From assembly GCA_902618015.1 (NCBI GenBank), contig CACMYX010000002.1, positions 1 through 64,000 on the forward strand: a stretch of 64,000 bases of DNA, given 5' to 3'. Positions within the stretch are counted from its first letter, which is position 1, and every line of letters starts with the position of its first letter. The notes beneath the pieces are model-generated. The model saw only the letters and a list, made by a program, of their open reading frames with translations. It searched no databases and was not told the origin of the DNA. Positions 53,893-64,000 of the stretch are shown here, piece after piece. The DNA comes from an uncultured Alphaproteobacteria bacterium. GTDB lineage: Bacteria; Pseudomonadota; Alphaproteobacteria; HIMB59; GCA-002718135. A program made the position numbers and the translations under genes.

Positions 53893-54797
53893 TGATTTCA
53901 AAACAAGGTTGGATAAATTTATATAAACCCAAAAATATTACATCTTTTAAAGCCATAAATTCTATTAAAAAAAAATTTTCAATTAATAAAATTGGTCATG
54001 CTGGTACTTTAGACCCTATGGCAGAGGGTGTGTTACCAATTGCTATAGGTAAAGCAACTAAACTAATTCCACATATTAGTAAAATGAACAAAGAATATGA
54101 ATTTACAGTTACTTGGGGAATTCAAACAACAACAGATGATGCTGAAGGTAAAATTTTATTTGAATCAAATTACCTTCCTAGAAGACAAGAAATAGAAAAG
54201 AAAATTATTAAGTATATTGGTTATATAAATCAGATACCTCCAAAAGTTTCAGCAGTTAAGATTAATGGTAAAAGAGCTTATAAACTATTTAGAGAAAATA
54301 AAAAATTTACTATTCAACCAAAAAAAGTTTTTATCGAAGATTTGCGTATTACTAACCATCTTATAAACAAAACATCATTTAAAATTTTATGCGGACAAGG
54401 CTTTTATATTAGAAGTCTAGCCCGTGATTTAGCCATAGATCTTAAAACATATGGCCACATTTCTTCATTGAAAAGGTCAAAAGTAGGTAAATTTAGTGAA
54501 AAAAATTCGATTTTACTGGACGATCTTCTAAAAATAGGACAAGTGCTCGAAGAAATTAATTGTATCTCCACTACAATTTCTATGCTGGACGACATCTTGG
54601 CTTATGAAATTGAAGAAAAATTAGATATTGAAAATTTATCTTTTGGAAGATCCATTAAAATTGATGAAAGAAAAATTATAAATTCTTCGTCAATAAACTT
54701 AGATAAAAAAAACATTTTTTTATTTAAGAAAGGAGACATTGTCTCAATAGGCAGATTAGAAGGTAATTTGTTTAAACCAGATAAAATACTAATATAG
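53892..54797 (+). CDS. truB: tRNA pseudouridine-55 synthase
   Basis: 301 residues. [16 protein letters not shown] carries the catalytic aspartate; [17 protein letters not shown] and [12 protein letters not shown] are family blocks. Makes the universal T-loop pseudouridine. Confidence 0.95.
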   Translation: MISKQGWINLYKPKNITSFKAINSIKKKFSINKIGHAGTLDPMAEGVLPIAIGKATKLIPHISKMNKEYEFTVTWGIQTTTDDAEGKILFESNYLPRRQEIEKKIIKYIGYINQIPPKVSAVKINGKRAYKLFRENKKFTIQPKKVFIEDLRITNHLINKTSFKILCGQGFYIRSLARDLAIDLKTYGHISSLKRSKVGKFSEKNSILLDDLLKIGQVLEEINCISTTISMLDDILAYEIEEKLDIENLSFGRSIKIDERKIINSSSINLDKKNIFLFKKGDIVSIGRLEGNLFKPDKILI

Positions 54798-54805
54798 GAG
54801 AACCG

Positions 54806-55075
54806 ATGTCGATAACAAAAGAAAATAAAAAAAATCTTATTAATGAATTTTCTAAAAATGAAAAAGATACTGGATCAGCAGGTGTTCAGATAGCAGTTTT
54901 AACAGAAAGAATAAAAAATTTAACTGAACATTTTAAGACTCACAATAAAGATAATCATTCAAAAAGAGGACTAGTATCATTAGTTAATAAAAGAAAAAAA
55001 TTATTAAATTACTTATCTAAAAAAAATAAATCTGAATATTCAGATTTAATTAAAAAATTAAATATTAGAGGTTAA
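54806..55075 (+). CDS. rpsO: 30S ribosomal protein S15
   Basis: 89 residues with [22 protein letters not shown] (first half) and [20 protein letters not shown] of the S15 rRNA-binding fold. Good ribosome site AGGAG. Located between truB and pnp as in most proteobacteria. Confidence 0.96.
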   Translation: MSITKENKKNLINEFSKNEKDTGSAGVQIAVLTERIKNLTEHFKTHNKDNHSKRGLVSLVNKRKKLLNYLSKKNKSEYSDLIKKLNIRG

Positions 55076-55097
55076 AAAAAGAGGATAAATAAAAATT

Positions 55098-57191
55098 ATG
55101 TTTGATGTGAAAAATGTAGAAATTGAATGGGCTGGAAGAAAACTTAAATTAGAAACAGGAAAAATAGCAAGACAAGCTGACTCAACAGTTATAGCTACTT
55201 ATGGCGGTACGACAGTTATGTGTAATGTAGTTGCTGCAAAAGAAGCAAATCCTGATATGGATTTTTTCCCATTAACAGTAAACTATCAAGAAAAATATTA
55301 TTCTGTAGGAAAAATACCAGGTGGCTTTTTTAAAAGAGAGGCTAGACCAACTGAAAAAGAAACATTAGTTTCTCGATTAATTGATAGGCCAGTTAGACCT
55401 TTATTTCATAAAGATTTTAAAAATGAGACGCAAGTTACTTGTACTGTATTATCACATGATCAAGAAAATGACTCAGATGTAGTAGCAATGGTAGCAGCAA
55501 GTGCTGCATTAACTTTATCTGGTTTGCCATTTCTAGGTCCACTTGGAGCAATTAAGATTGGTTTTATAGATGATGAGTTTGTTGTTAATCCGAGTAAGAG
55601 TCAATTATCAAATTCTAAACTAGAATTAGTATTGGCAGGGACTAAGGAAGGCGTACTAATGATCGAGTCTGAAGCTCACGAGCTCTCAGAAAAACAAATG
55701 CTAGATGCAGTAGTTCTCGGTCAAGAAAATTATAAAACAGTTATCGAAGCAATAATTTCCTTAGCTAAAAAAGCTGCAAAAGAACCTTGGGATCTTAAAG
55801 AAAAAGATGAAGAAATTAAAAATCTACCAACTAAAATCAACGAAGACTTTGGTAAAGAGTTTATAGATGCATATAAAATAACTGAAAAACAAAAAAGATC
55901 AGAAAAATTATCCTCACTAAGAAACGAAATTTCTGAAAAATTTGTAAGTGAAACACTCTCACCAGTATTAGTTTCAGACGCAATAAAAAATGTAGAAAAA
56001 GATATAGTTAGGGGTGAATTAATCAATACTGGTAATAGAATTGATGGAAGAGATACAAAAACAGTCCGTCCAATTGTGTGTGAAACTGGAGTCTTAGAAA
56101 GAACTCACGGGTCTGCATTATTTACAAGAGGAGAAACACAAGCTCTTGTAGTTTCAACTTTAGGGACTGGACAAGATGAGCAAAGAATAGATGCAATTGA
56201 TGGTGAATATACAGAGAATTTTATGTTGCATTATAATTTTCCACCTTACTCTGTTGGAGAAGTTGGAAGAATAGGTTCTACCAGTAGAAGAGAAATAGGA
56301 CATGGAAAATTAGCCTGGAGAGCTATTCACCCAATGTTACCTTCTAAAGAAAAGTTTCCTTACACTTATAGAGTTGTATCTGAAATTACAGAATCTAATG
56401 GCTCTAGCTCTATGGCAACTGTTTGTGGTACTTCAATGTCTTTAATGGATGCAGGAGTGCCTTTAGAACGACCAGTAGCAGGTATCGCGATGGGCTTAAT
56501 TAAAGAGAATGATAAATATGTAATATTATCAGACATACTTGGTGATGAAGATCATCTTGGTGATATGGATTTTAAAGTTGCAGGAACTTCTGAAGGAATA
56601 ACTTCATTACAAATGGATATTAAAATAACTAGTATCACAGCTGAAATTATGGAAGAAGCATTAGCGCAAGCTAAAGATGGACGCTTCCATATACTTGGTG
56701 AAATGGCAAAAGCAATCGATAAACCTAATAAATCGATTTCCCGATATGCACCAACAATAACTAATCTACAAATAAACAAAGATAAAATTAGAGAAGTTAT
56801 TGGTAAAGGTGGAGCTGTTATTAGAGAAATATCTGAAACAACTGGAGCTAAAATTGAAATCAATGATGAAGGTTTAGTGAGTATTGCAGCTGTAGATCAA
56901 AAATCTGGAAATGATGCATTAGAATGGATCAAAGGTATTGTGGAAGAGCCAGAGATTGGTAAGATTTATGATGGTAAAGTTATAAAGATCATGGACTTCG
57001 GTGCTTTTGTTAATTTCATGGGATCTACAGATGGTCTTGTTCATATTAGTCAATTAAAAAATGAAAGAGTAGAGAAAGTTGAAGATGTTATTAGTGAAGG
57101 AGATATCGTTAAAGTGAAAGTATTGGATATCGACTCAAGAGGTAAAATAAAACTTTCCATGAAAGCAGTTGACGCAGAAGAAAACGCTTAA
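55098..57191 (+). CDS. pnp: Polyribonucleotide nucleotidyltransferase
   Basis: 697 residues: two RNase PH domains ([30 protein letters not shown]), KH domain ([15 protein letters not shown]) and C-terminal S1 domain ([26 protein letters not shown]). Phosphorolytic 3'-5' RNA degradation, degradosome partner. Its 3' end overlaps the GDPD gene by 23 bases. Confidence 0.97.
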   Translation: MFDVKNVEIEWAGRKLKLETGKIARQADSTVIATYGGTTVMCNVVAAKEANPDMDFFPLTVNYQEKYYSVGKIPGGFFKREARPTEKETLVSRLIDRPVRPLFHKDFKNETQVTCTVLSHDQENDSDVVAMVAASAALTLSGLPFLGPLGAIKIGFIDDEFVVNPSKSQLSNSKLELVLAGTKEGVLMIESEAHELSEKQMLDAVVLGQENYKTVIEAIISLAKKAAKEPWDLKEKDEEIKNLPTKINEDFGKEFIDAYKITEKQKRSEKLSSLRNEISEKFVSETLSPVLVSDAIKNVEKDIVRGELINTGNRIDGRDTKTVRPIVCETGVLERTHGSALFTRGETQALVVSTLGTGQDEQRIDAIDGEYTENFMLHYNFPPYSVGEVGRIGSTSRREIGHGKLAWRAIHPMLPSKEKFPYTYRVVSEITESNGSSSMATVCGTSMSLMDAGVPLERPVAGIAMGLIKENDKYVILSDILGDEDHLGDMDFKVAGTSEGITSLQMDIKITSITAEIMEEALAQAKDGRFHILGEMAKAIDKPNKSISRYAPTITNLQINKDKIREVIGKGGAVIREISETTGAKIEINDEGLVSIAAVDQKSGNDALEWIKGIVEEPEIGKIYDGKVIKIMDFGAFVNFMGSTDGLVHISQLKNERVEKVEDVISEGDIVKVKVLDIDSRGKIKLSMKAVDAEENA

Positions 57192-57924
57192 ATTACCTAA
57201 ATTAATTGGGCATAGAGGTGTAAAAGATCTGTGTCCAGAAAACACTTTAGTATCTATTTCTAGGGCATTCGAAATAGGCTTAAATTTTGTAGAGATCGAT
57301 GTTAAGATCTCTAAAGACAGAGTCCCAATTTTATTACATGATGATACACTTGATAGAACTACTAATGGAAGTGGGCTTGCAATCGATTATGATTATGAGA
57401 ACATAAAAAAACTTGATGCGGGAAAATTTTTTTATAAAGAAAATACTAATATTTTTGTTCCAAAGTTAGAAGATATTCTTAGTTTGTGTACTAATAATAA
57501 TGGTAATTTAAATATCGAATTAAAACCCAATAAAAATTTTGAAAAAGAAAATGTTTATCAAATATATAAACTTACAAAAAATATTAATCAAATTGATATT
57601 TTTTTCTCCTCATTTGATATGATTTCTATTTTAGAAATTTCAAAACTTTACCCTCAATCTATACGTAGTTTTTTATTAGATGATTTTAATAAATATAATA
57701 TTGATGATTTGATTAACATATCAATTAATCATAATTTAAAAATTTGTGGATTAAATATAGATCTTGTTACTGCTGATATTATAAAAAAAATTAAAGAATC
57801 CAATATGGCAATAACTGTTTATTCAGATAAAAATATAAATTTATCTATCGCTAATGATATTTTCTCCATAGGTGTTGATAGTATTTTTGTTGATAATCCT
57901 TTAGATTTATTGGGAAAATTTTAG
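57169..57924 (+). CDS. Glycerophosphodiester phosphodiesterase, GlpQ/UgpQ family
   Basis: 251-residue GDPD TIM barrel: [14 protein letters not shown] with the catalytic-type histidine, [26 protein letters not shown] (split here: VEID metal ligands and HDDTLDR), and IELKPN. Releases glycerol-3-phosphate from deacylated phospholipid head groups, so it may cooperate with the lipid-remodelling genes. The TTG at 57169 lies inside pnp; no ATG is available before the first conserved block. Confidence 0.88.
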   Translation: MTQKKTLKLPKLIGHRGVKDLCPENTLVSISRAFEIGLNFVEIDVKISKDRVPILLHDDTLDRTTNGSGLAIDYDYENIKKLDAGKFFYKENTNIFVPKLEDILSLCTNNNGNLNIELKPNKNFEKENVYQIYKLTKNINQIDIFFSSFDMISILEISKLYPQSIRSFLLDDFNKYNIDDLINISINHNLKICGLNIDLVTADIIKKIKESNMAITVYSDKNINLSIANDIFSIGVDSIFVDNPLDLLGKF

Positions 57925-58694
57925 AACTTATTGGGCATTCCAATAATATTGTAACCACAGTCAACATAATGTACTTCACCAGTAACTGCAGAAGATAAAT
58001 CACTAACAAAGTATAAAGCAGATTTACCAATTTCATCTAGTTTTGCATTTCGTTTCAATGCCGAATGTCCTTCTGTAAACTTAAACACCTCCCTAGCATT
58101 ATTTATTGCTGCACCAGCAATTGTTCTCATAGGTCCTGCTGAGATTGCATTAACACGAATATTTTTTGTGCCTAAATCCACACTCAAGTATTTTACGCTT
58201 GTTTCTAAAGCTGCTTTTGCAATTCCCATTAAATTGTAGTTTGGTATTACTTTATTTGACCCGTAAAAAGTAAGGGTGAGAATACTTCCTCCATCATTCA
58301 TTATAGGTTCAAAATTTCTTGCAAGACTAGTTAAAGAAAAACATGATATTTCCAAACAATTAATAAAATTATCCTTCGTAGTATCAACATATCTACCATT
58401 TAACTCTGACTTATCTGCAAATGCAACAGCATGAATTATAAAATCAATTGTGCCCCATTCTTTTTTTATAATTTCTACAGATTTGTTTATTGAGTCATGA
58501 TTATTAAAATCACATTCTATTAATATTTTAGAATTAATTTCTTCAGAAAGTGGTTTCACCCTCTTCAATAATATTTCATTTTGGTAACCAATGGCTATTT
58601 CAGCACCATTTTCAGCTAGTTGTTTTGCTATTCCCCATGCAATTGAATGATTATTTGCAATACCAAATACTAAACCTTTTTTACTTTTAAGCAT
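57921..58694 (-). CDS. fabI: Enoyl-[acyl-carrier-protein] reductase (NADH)
   Basis: 257-residue short-chain dehydrogenase fold. [17 protein letters not shown] is the FabI cofactor motif, and the YxxMGxAK catalytic block reads [12 protein letters not shown]. Last step of the fatty-acid elongation cycle. It starts 8 bases inside the end of fabB. Confidence 0.95.
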   Translation of the reverse strand: MLKSKKGLVFGIANNHSIAWGIAKQLAENGAEIAIGYQNEILLKRVKPLSEEINSKILIECDFNNHDSINKSVEIIKKEWGTIDFIIHAVAFADKSELNGRYVDTTKDNFINCLEISCFSLTSLARNFEPIMNDGGSILTLTFYGSNKVIPNYNLMGIAKAALETSVKYLSVDLGTKNIRVNAISAGPMRTIAGAAINNAREVFKFTEGHSALKRNAKLDEIGKSALYFVSDLSSAVTGEVHYVDCGYNIIGMPNKF

Positions 58695-59904
58695 TATATT
58701 TTGAAAATACTAATGTTGCATTTGTACCGCCAAATCCAAAACTATTCGACATAACATGCTCAATTTCAACGTCATTTTCCGTTTTTAAAAGAATATTACA
58801 ATCTTTGGCATTATCATCGAGATTTTCAATATTAGCAGAACCACTAATAAAATTATTTTTCATCATCAATAAACTATAAATTGCTTCATGCACACCAGTT
58901 GCCCCTAAAGAATGACCTGTTAAAGATTTTGTTGAGCTCATTTTAGGAATATTTGAACCAAAAACATTTTTGATTGCTTCCAATTCTTTTACATCTCCTA
59001 TTGGAGTGCTTGTTCCATGTGTATTTATATAATCAATTTTACCATTAATATTTTTTAATGCTTGCTTCATGCATCTTTCTGCTCCTTCTCCAGAAGGCTG
59101 TACCATATCATATCCATCTGAGGTTGCTCCATATCCTGTTATTTCACCATATATTTTAGCACCTCTAGCTTTTGCATGTTCTAATTCTTCAAGTACTAAA
59201 GTTCCACCTCCACCAGCAATTACAAATCCATCTCTATCTGCATCATATGCCCTTGAAGATTTGTTTGGAGTAGAATTATATTTTGATGACAAAGCACCCA
59301 TTGCATCAAATAAAATTGATAAAGTCCAATGGAGCTCTTCACCTCCTCCAGCAAAAATAATATTTTGTTTTCCCATCTGAATAAGTTCGTACGCATTACC
59401 AATACAATGTGAACTTGTAGAACACGCAGAAGTAATTGAATAGTTAACTCCTTTAATTTTAAAAGGAGTCGCAAGAGTTGCAGAATTTGTACTAGACATT
59501 GCTCTTGGCACCATAAATGGTCCAATTTTTTTTGAACCCGAACTCTTTCCAATTTCAGAAGACTTAAATAAATTTTGTGTAGATGGACCGCCTGAACCAA
59601 CAATTATACCAGTCATTTCATTTGAAATATCACTATCCTCCAGCCCTGAGTCGTCTATAGCATCTTTCATGGCAATATAGTTGTAGGCAGCTCCATCACC
59701 CATAAATCTTAGTAATCTTCTATCAATTTCGTTACTAATATCTATATTTGGTTTACCGTGTACAAGACTTCTAAAAGAAAATTCCCCATACTCTTCTGCG
59801 CTTGTTATCCCAGATTTCAAATTTTTAAGACTGTCTATAACATCCGATTGATTATTACCAATACATGATACTATGCCTAAACCTGTTACTACTACTCTAT
59901 TCAT
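58687..59904 (-). CDS. fabB: 3-oxoacyl-[acyl-carrier-protein] synthase I
   Basis: 405-residue condensing enzyme. Catalytic cysteine in [10 protein letters not shown], histidines in [11 protein letters not shown] and [15 protein letters not shown], and the C-terminal [13 protein letters not shown]. Adjacent to fabA (3 bases), so this is the unsaturated-fatty-acid FabB type rather than FabF. Confidence 0.95.
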   Translation of the reverse strand: MNRVVVTGLGIVSCIGNNQSDVIDSLKNLKSGITSAEEYGEFSFRSLVHGKPNIDISNEIDRRLLRFMGDGAAYNYIAMKDAIDDSGLEDSDISNEMTGIIVGSGGPSTQNLFKSSEIGKSSGSKKIGPFMVPRAMSSTNSATLATPFKIKGVNYSITSACSTSSHCIGNAYELIQMGKQNIIFAGGGEELHWTLSILFDAMGALSSKYNSTPNKSSRAYDADRDGFVIAGGGGTLVLEELEHAKARGAKIYGEITGYGATSDGYDMVQPSGEGAERCMKQALKNINGKIDYINTHGTSTPIGDVKELEAIKNVFGSNIPKMSSTKSLTGHSLGATGVHEAIYSLLMMKNNFISGSANIENLDDNAKDCNILLKTENDVEIEHVMSNSFGFGGTNATLVFSKYNA

Positions 59905-59907
59905 TAC

Positions 59908-60414
59908 TTATTTCTCAGGTGAAAATAAACCGACTTTCATATCTTTAGCTTCATAAATTATTTCACCGTCAGCTTTTAATACACCATCTCCAACTCCTAA
60001 AATCAATTTTCTTAGTATAAGTCTTTTAAGAGATATATGGTAAGTTACTTTTTTGACTTTTTGTAATACCTGACCGGTAAATTTAACTTCACCAACTCCT
60101 AAAGCCCTACCCTTTCCTGGTTGGCCAAGCCATCCTAAATAAAAACCAAGTAATTGCCACATAGCATCCAAACCTAAACAACCTGGCATTACCGGATCAT
60201 CTTTAAAATGACATTCAAAAAACCATAAGTCTTCTTTAATATCTAATTCTGCAATAACCTCACCTTTAGAAAACTCTCCACCAGTATCATTTATTGAAGT
60301 AATTCTGTCAAACATTAACATAGGAGGCAATGGAAGTTGAGCATTCCCTTTTCCAAAAAGAACACCTTTTGCACAATCAATTAATTGATCGTAGGTAAAT
60401 GAATTTTGTTTCAT
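59908..60414 (-). CDS. fabA: 3-hydroxydecanoyl-[acyl-carrier-protein] dehydratase/isomerase
   Basis: 168-residue hot-dog enzyme; the active histidine is in [20 protein letters not shown], with the downstream aspartate of the pair at LGLDAMW. Introduces the cis double bond for unsaturated fatty acids. First gene of the fabA-fabB-fabI operon. Confidence 0.96.
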   Translation of the reverse strand: MKQNSFTYDQLIDCAKGVLFGKGNAQLPLPPMLMFDRITSINDTGGEFSKGEVIAELDIKEDLWFFECHFKDDPVMPGCLGLDAMWQLLGFYLGWLGQPGKGRALGVGEVKFTGQVLQKVKKVTYHISLKRLILRKLILGVGDGVLKADGEIIYEAKDMKVGLFSPEK

Positions 60415-60453
60415 AATTTTAATTAAACTTTTTTTATATATTTATCAATTAAC

Positions 60454-61206
60454 TTAAACTGATTTTAAACAACAATCATGTTTACTTTTAATAACAATAT
60501 TATCAATGCTTAATTTTTTCCCATCAGAAATTGTCATTATATTAGTTTCATTCTTTAAATTTAAATAGAAATTAATTATTTTTTGAGCAGCAATCAAACC
60601 TGCTAATCCTGCAGAAATGCCTGAAATACCTACTACACTACATCTGGGAAGATCAACATCATCTTTGTTAGGAAAGATACAATTTAAACATAGGTGATCA
60701 TTTTTATTTGAATTATCGAACAGAATTATTTGTAAATCGTGTCTTAATGCAGAGCAATATAAAAAATTGATTGAGTTTTTAAGACAATATTCATTTAATA
60801 ATTTAGCACTGAACCAATCATCAGTTGCATCAACAATTATAGAACATTCTTTTAAAAAATTTAAATTTAAAGAATGAATATTCTCATCAATAGTATTAAT
60901 TTTACATTCAGTATTAATTAATTTTAATTTGTACTTTGCTACATCAACCTTTTTTTTTCCAATATCATTTAAATTAAATAAAATTTGTCTATTAAGATTA
61001 CTTTTTTCAACAATATCTCCATCTACTATTAATAATTCTTTAATTCCAGAGTTTACTAAATATTGACTTAAAGGACATCCTATACCTCCCATACCAACAA
61101 TACCAATTTTTATGCTAGATAATTTCTTTAGGTTTTCTTCAGAAAATTCGTTTAAAATAAATAACCTGCTAAAAATTTTATATTCTTCCTCAGAGTAATC
61201 ATTCAT
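60454..61206 (-). CDS. ThiF/MoeB/HesA family adenylyltransferase
   Basis: 250-residue E1-like enzyme: GMGGIGCPLSQYLVNSG nucleotide loop near residue 36, VDGDIVEKSNLNRQILF, then VDATDDWFSAKLLNEYC and zinc cysteines in CLNC and a terminal CC. Activates a ubiquitin-like sulfur carrier (ThiS or MoaD). No carrier gene is nearby, so thiamine and molybdopterin roles cannot be separated; MsrP needs molybdopterin, which fits MoeB. Four bases after coaBC. Confidence 0.85.
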   Translation of the reverse strand: MNDYSEEEYKIFSRLFILNEFSEENLKKLSSIKIGIVGMGGIGCPLSQYLVNSGIKELLIVDGDIVEKSNLNRQILFNLNDIGKKKVDVAKYKLKLINTECKINTIDENIHSLNLNFLKECSIIVDATDDWFSAKLLNEYCLKNSINFLYCSALRHDLQIILFDNSNKNDHLCLNCIFPNKDDVDLPRCSVVGISGISAGLAGLIAAQKIINFYLNLKNETNIMTISDGKKLSIDNIVIKSKHDCCLKSV

Positions 61207-61210
61207 AAGT

Positions 61211-62380
61211 CTATAAAGTATTATAAATTTGTTTTATAATTTGCTTTGCACAATTTACCTTTGTCATTTTCTTAAATTTTTTTATTTGGTTTTTTGTAAT
61301 TATCGATATTTGATTATAATCTGAACCAAAAACTTTATTTTTACTATCGATTTTATTGTAAACAATCATATCACATTTTTTATCTACTAATTTTTTTTTA
61401 GCATGATTAATGCCTCCTGTTTCAGCTGCAAAACCTACTAAAAATGCAGGCCTTTGACTTTTACTTTTTCCAATTTTTTCTAAAATATCAATATTCTTAT
61501 GAAGACTAATATTTAATTTTTTATTTTTTTTAATCTTTGATTTATTGATATTTTTATTTTTGAAATCAGATACTGCAGCAGTAAAAATTCCAATATCAAT
61601 TTTAGAAATTTTTCTAATTTTTTGATACATTTCGTTTGCTGATTTTATTTGAATAAATTTCAAATTTGGTGGAGGATCTAATTTTGTTGGTCCAGATATC
61701 AAGGTTACATTCGCTCCATATAAAACTAGCTGTGAAGCAATTTCATAGCCTTGTTTTCCAGAAGATTGATTAGAAATAAACCTAACTGGATCAATCATTT
61801 CAATTGTTGGTCCTGCAGTTACTAGGCATTTTTTATCTTTGAATAAATTAATATTTTTTAATCTGCTTAAAATTTTATTTACTATATTTTTTGAGTTATC
61901 AATTCTTCCTAAACCAAATTCTCCACATTTTAGATTTCCAACTTTTGGACCAATAAATTCATGACCATTATCTTTTAATAATCTCACATTTTTTTGATTA
62001 ATTTTATTTTGCCACATAAAACTATTCATTGCAGGCACAAACAAAATTTTTTTATTTGCAGCAAGCAATGTATTAGAAGCTAAATTATCTCCATATCCAT
62101 TAGCAAATTTTGCAATAGAATTGGCTGTAGCTGGACACACAACTATTATATCATTATCTCTTGATAAATTAATATGGAGCATCTTATTTTTTTTTTCATG
62201 TTCATCTGTAAATATTCTATTTTTAAGTAATTTTTTTATATCTAATATTTTTGTATATTTCTTTGCTTCGTTAGTTAGAATACAGCTAATCTTAACCTCA
62301 TTAATATTTAGCAAAGTAATAATATCTTTACATTTGGATGCAGCAATAGAACCAGTTATTATTAATAAAATTTTATTCAT
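61211..62380 (-). CDS. coaBC: Bifunctional CoaBC (phosphopantothenoylcysteine decarboxylase/synthetase)
   Basis: 389 residues: N-terminal flavoprotein CoaC domain (ITGSIAASK, VCPATANSIAKFANGYGDNLAS in two parts, FVPAMNSFMW) and C-terminal CoaB domain (VTAGPTIEMIDPVRFISN, VSDFK, VGFAAETG). Two steps of coenzyme A synthesis. Overlaps the ubiE end by one base. Confidence 0.94.
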   Translation of the reverse strand: MNKILLIITGSIAASKCKDIITLLNINEVKISCILTNEAKKYTKILDIKKLLKNRIFTDEHEKKNKMLHINLSRDNDIIVVCPATANSIAKFANGYGDNLASNTLLAANKKILFVPAMNSFMWQNKINQKNVRLLKDNGHEFIGPKVGNLKCGEFGLGRIDNSKNIVNKILSRLKNINLFKDKKCLVTAGPTIEMIDPVRFISNQSSGKQGYEIASQLVLYGANVTLISGPTKLDPPPNLKFIQIKSANEMYQKIRKISKIDIGIFTAAVSDFKNKNINKSKIKKNKKLNISLHKNIDILEKIGKSKSQRPAFLVGFAAETGGINHAKKKLVDKKCDMIVYNKIDSKNKVFGSDYNQISIITKNQIKKFKKMTKVNCAKQIIKQIYNTL

Positions 62381-63111
62381 TACAATTTGTAACCAGTGTG
62401 TATAGCTACAATTCCATTGAATAGATTAATTGTCTCGACTTTAGTAAATCCACAATCACTTAGATTTTTACTAAGCTCTTCTTGTGATGGAAATAAATCA
62501 ATACTTTCACTTAAATATCTATAAGCATTTTTATCTTTAGCAACTATTTCTCCTAATAGAGGTAAAATCTTTGATTTATAAATTTTATATGAACTTGATA
62601 TCAAGGATGATTTAGGTGTACTAAATTCTAAGCAACAATATTTACCACCAGGTTTAAGTACTCTGTAAGCTTCTTTTATAGATAATAAATACTCTGTCAC
62701 ATTTCTTAAGCAAAAAGAAATCGTGTATTTATCAAAAAAATTATTTTCAAAATTTAACTTTTCAGCATTACCAATAAAATATTTTATATTTTTTTCTTTT
62801 TTTAATCTTTTTCTTCCTTCTAATAACATTTCTTCATTTAGATCTAAAAGATAGAGACTGGTTGGTAAATTTTCTTTCAAAATTTCGCTGGCAATATCAC
62901 CAGAGCCAGAACCAACATCCAAGACTATTTCATTTTCTTTTAGATCCACTGTCTCTACAAATCTTTTTTTCCATAATCGATGCATACCTAAACTCATTAA
63001 ATCATTCATTATATCGTAGCTAGGTGCTACACTTGAAAACACATTCTGAACAAGTTTAGTCTTTTGTTTTGAATTTACTTTTGTATAACCAAAATTATAA
63101 TTTTTTTTCAT
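62380..63111 (-). CDS. ubiE: Ubiquinone/menaquinone C-methyltransferase UbiE
   Basis: 243-residue SAM methyltransferase. VFSSVAPSYDIMNDLMSLGMHRLWK at the N-terminus (in parts), motif I LDVGSGSGDIA, and FCLRNVTEYLLSIKEAYRVLKPGG are UbiE hallmarks. Its start codon is one base from that of mutM on the opposite strand. Confidence 0.95.
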   Translation of the reverse strand: MKKNYNFGYTKVNSKQKTKLVQNVFSSVAPSYDIMNDLMSLGMHRLWKKRFVETVDLKENEIVLDVGSGSGDIASEILKENLPTSLYLLDLNEEMLLEGRKRLKKEKNIKYFIGNAEKLNFENNFFDKYTISFCLRNVTEYLLSIKEAYRVLKPGGKYCCLEFSTPKSSLISSSYKIYKSKILPLLGEIVAKDKNAYRYLSESIDLFPSQEELSKNLSDCGFTKVETINLFNGIVAIHTGYKL

Positions 63112-63112
63112 T

Positions 63113-63931
63113 ATGCCAGAATTACCTGAAGTTGAAACTACAGTTAAAGGACTTAGTGTAATATTGAATCAAAAAATATCTAATGTCAAAATTCATACAT
63201 CAAAACTGCGTTTTAAAATTCCTAATAATATAACTAATATACTACGTAACTCTAAGATATCCAACCTAAGACGCATAGCAAAGTTTATTATTATAGATTT
63301 AGATAAAGATTATTCTCTAATAATACATTTAGGAATGTCAGGAAGATTAAAAACTGTCTCATCAGTTTATAAAAGAATAAAACATGATCATTTTCTTCTA
63401 TATTTTTTAGGAAAAACGATACTTATTTATAATGATCCAAGGAAATTTGGCTTTATAGACATAGTAAAAACAAAAAATCTTCAACAAAAAAAGTATATTA
63501 CAACCCTTGGTATAGATGCTCTTAGTCCATATCTTACAGCACAAATGATATTTGAAAAAATTTCAAAATCTGAAGTACCCATAAAACAAATTTTACTCAA
63601 TCAAAAATTAATTTCAGGTATAGGAAATATCTATGCTTCAGAAATTTTATTTGATTCTAAAATTTCACCCCTTATCCTAGGTAAGGATTTGAAAATTAGT
63701 CTCATAATGAAACTAATTAAGTCTATTAGAAAAATTTTAAGAAAAGCAATTAAGCATGGGGGTTCGAGCATAAGAGATTATAGGTCTACTGACGGCACAT
63801 TAGGAAATTTTCAGTCTAATTTTAAGGTTTATAATAAAGAAGGAAAAAAAATACGTGGCCATGAGGTGATAAAGATCATTCAATATGGAAGATCTACTTT
63901 TTATTGCCCAAAACTGCAAAATAATAAGTAA
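63113..63931 (+). CDS. mutM: Formamidopyrimidine-DNA glycosylase MutM with altered zinc finger
   Basis: 272-residue Fpg. The catalytic N-terminus PELPEVETTV (Pro2, Glu3) and lysine in RRIAKFI are intact, as are HLGMSGRL and GIGNIYASE. In the C-terminal finger the first CxxC of the family is replaced (KKIRGHEVI) and the last cysteine by leucine (YCPKLQ), leaving only Cys265; the DNA-contacting arginine in GRSTFY is kept. This looks like a zincless finger. Excision of 8-oxoguanine is expected. Confidence 0.93.
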   Translation: MPELPEVETTVKGLSVILNQKISNVKIHTSKLRFKIPNNITNILRNSKISNLRRIAKFIIIDLDKDYSLIIHLGMSGRLKTVSSVYKRIKHDHFLLYFLGKTILIYNDPRKFGFIDIVKTKNLQQKKYITTLGIDALSPYLTAQMIFEKISKSEVPIKQILLNQKLISGIGNIYASEILFDSKISPLILGKDLKISLIMKLIKSIRKILRKAIKHGGSSIRDYRSTDGTLGNFQSNFKVYNKEGKKIRGHEVIKIIQYGRSTFYCPKLQNNK

Positions 63932-63949
63932 TTCTATATTAAATATTAA

Positions 63950-63977
63950 TTGACTTAATTTATTTTGAATTTATAGC
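63950..63977 (+). promoter_or_regulatory. Possible sigma-70 promoter before rpsT
   Basis: TTGACT at 63950-63955 and TATAGC at 63972-63977 with a 16-base spacer, just before the ATG at 63984. In this AT-rich sequence the -10 match is weak, and the resulting leader would be almost nil. Confidence 0.4.
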
Positions 63978-63983
63978 ACTGAT

Positions 63984-64000
63984 ATGGCTAACCATGTTTC
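63984..64000 (+). CDS. rpsT: Start of a gene, probably 30S ribosomal protein S20 (partial)
   Basis: Only five codons and two bases are inside the window: MANHV. S20 proteins usually begin MANxxSxxKR, and rpsT follows mutM in many alphaproteobacteria. Identification rests on this and is provisional. Confidence 0.5.

Noticed and set aside
63911-63931. Frameshift at the end of mutM
   Set aside because: A one-base deletion would recreate CPNC, but the upstream CxxC is missing in all frames, so the finger would still lack a zinc site. Kept as an uncertainty in the finding.
1-64000. tRNA, rRNA, CRISPR arrays, insertion sequences or prophage
   Set aside because: None was recognised by reading both strands; a tRNA or covariance-model scan would be needed to exclude small RNAs formally.

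Overview
The window is strongly AT-rich and densely coded, with short or overlapping gene junctions and no intergenic gap longer than about 230 bases. Gene content and order (MsrPQ, TIGR02300, NDUFS6-type CHCC zinc protein, fabI-fabB-fabA, ubiE-coaBC next to mutM-rpsT) suggest a streamlined marine alphaproteobacterium of the SAR11 or HIMB59/AEGEAN-169 kind. The exact clade is inference. No tRNA, rRNA, CRISPR array, transposase or phage gene was seen.

Layout. 1-4.1 kb: the msrP end and msrQ, an MFS carrier, two small zinc proteins (one of only 53 residues) and an EamA-type carrier. 4.1-38 kb: an almost unbroken phosphorus-acquisition island. Its first part (4.1-18.4 kb) is a phosphonate locus: a sugar/glycerophosphate-type ABC importer split around phnA and phnY, a folate-domain-less methionine synthase, an iron-type alcohol dehydrogenase, a methyltransferase-like protein, a calcineurin-type phosphoesterase, a ureidoglycolate-lyase-like cupin, phnW, phnZ and a tyrosine phosphatase. 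Next come Pit plus its DUF47 partner, a small membrane protein plus arsenate reductase, an acyltransferase, a first PlcP-like phospholipase plus glycosyltransferase pair, polyphosphate kinase, SixA, exopolyphosphatase, an AqpS-like channel, a second PlcP/glycosyltransferase pair, a SET-domain protein, and phoR-pstSCAB-phoU-phoB. 38-64 kb: housekeeping genes (murJ, trpS, nfu, tsaB to lnt, trmB, nusA-infB-rbfA-truB-rpsO-pnp, a GDPD, fab genes, thiF-like, coaBC, ubiE, mutM) ending at a probable rpsT start.

How it fits together. PhnW would turn 2-aminoethylphosphonate into phosphonoacetaldehyde, PhnY would oxidise that to phosphonoacetate, and PhnA would split it to acetate and phosphate. The alcohol dehydrogenase could feed 2-hydroxyethylphosphonate into the same aldehyde, and PhnZ would handle 1-hydroxy-2-aminoethylphosphonate. 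The importer class, the phosphoesterase and the methyl-transfer genes suggest that the natural substrate is an esterified or methylated phosphonate; this is the best candidate for an undescribed system here. PstSCAB and Pit take up phosphate, PlcP and the glycosyltransferases would replace phospholipids by glycolipids, Ppk/Ppx store phosphate, and ArsC/AqpS would remove arsenate that enters with it.

Regulation. Candidate PhoB sites read directly from the sequence are 11-base tandem units resembling CTGTAATAAAT or TGTAACnnnnn. They lie before the importer operon, the binding-protein gene, the DUF47-pit operon, the small-protein-arsC operon, the acyltransferase, pstS and phoB, which would make most of the island one Pho regulon. 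A 198-base direct repeat carrying the arsC tail and a hairpin flanks the acyltransferase-PlcP-glycosyltransferase module.
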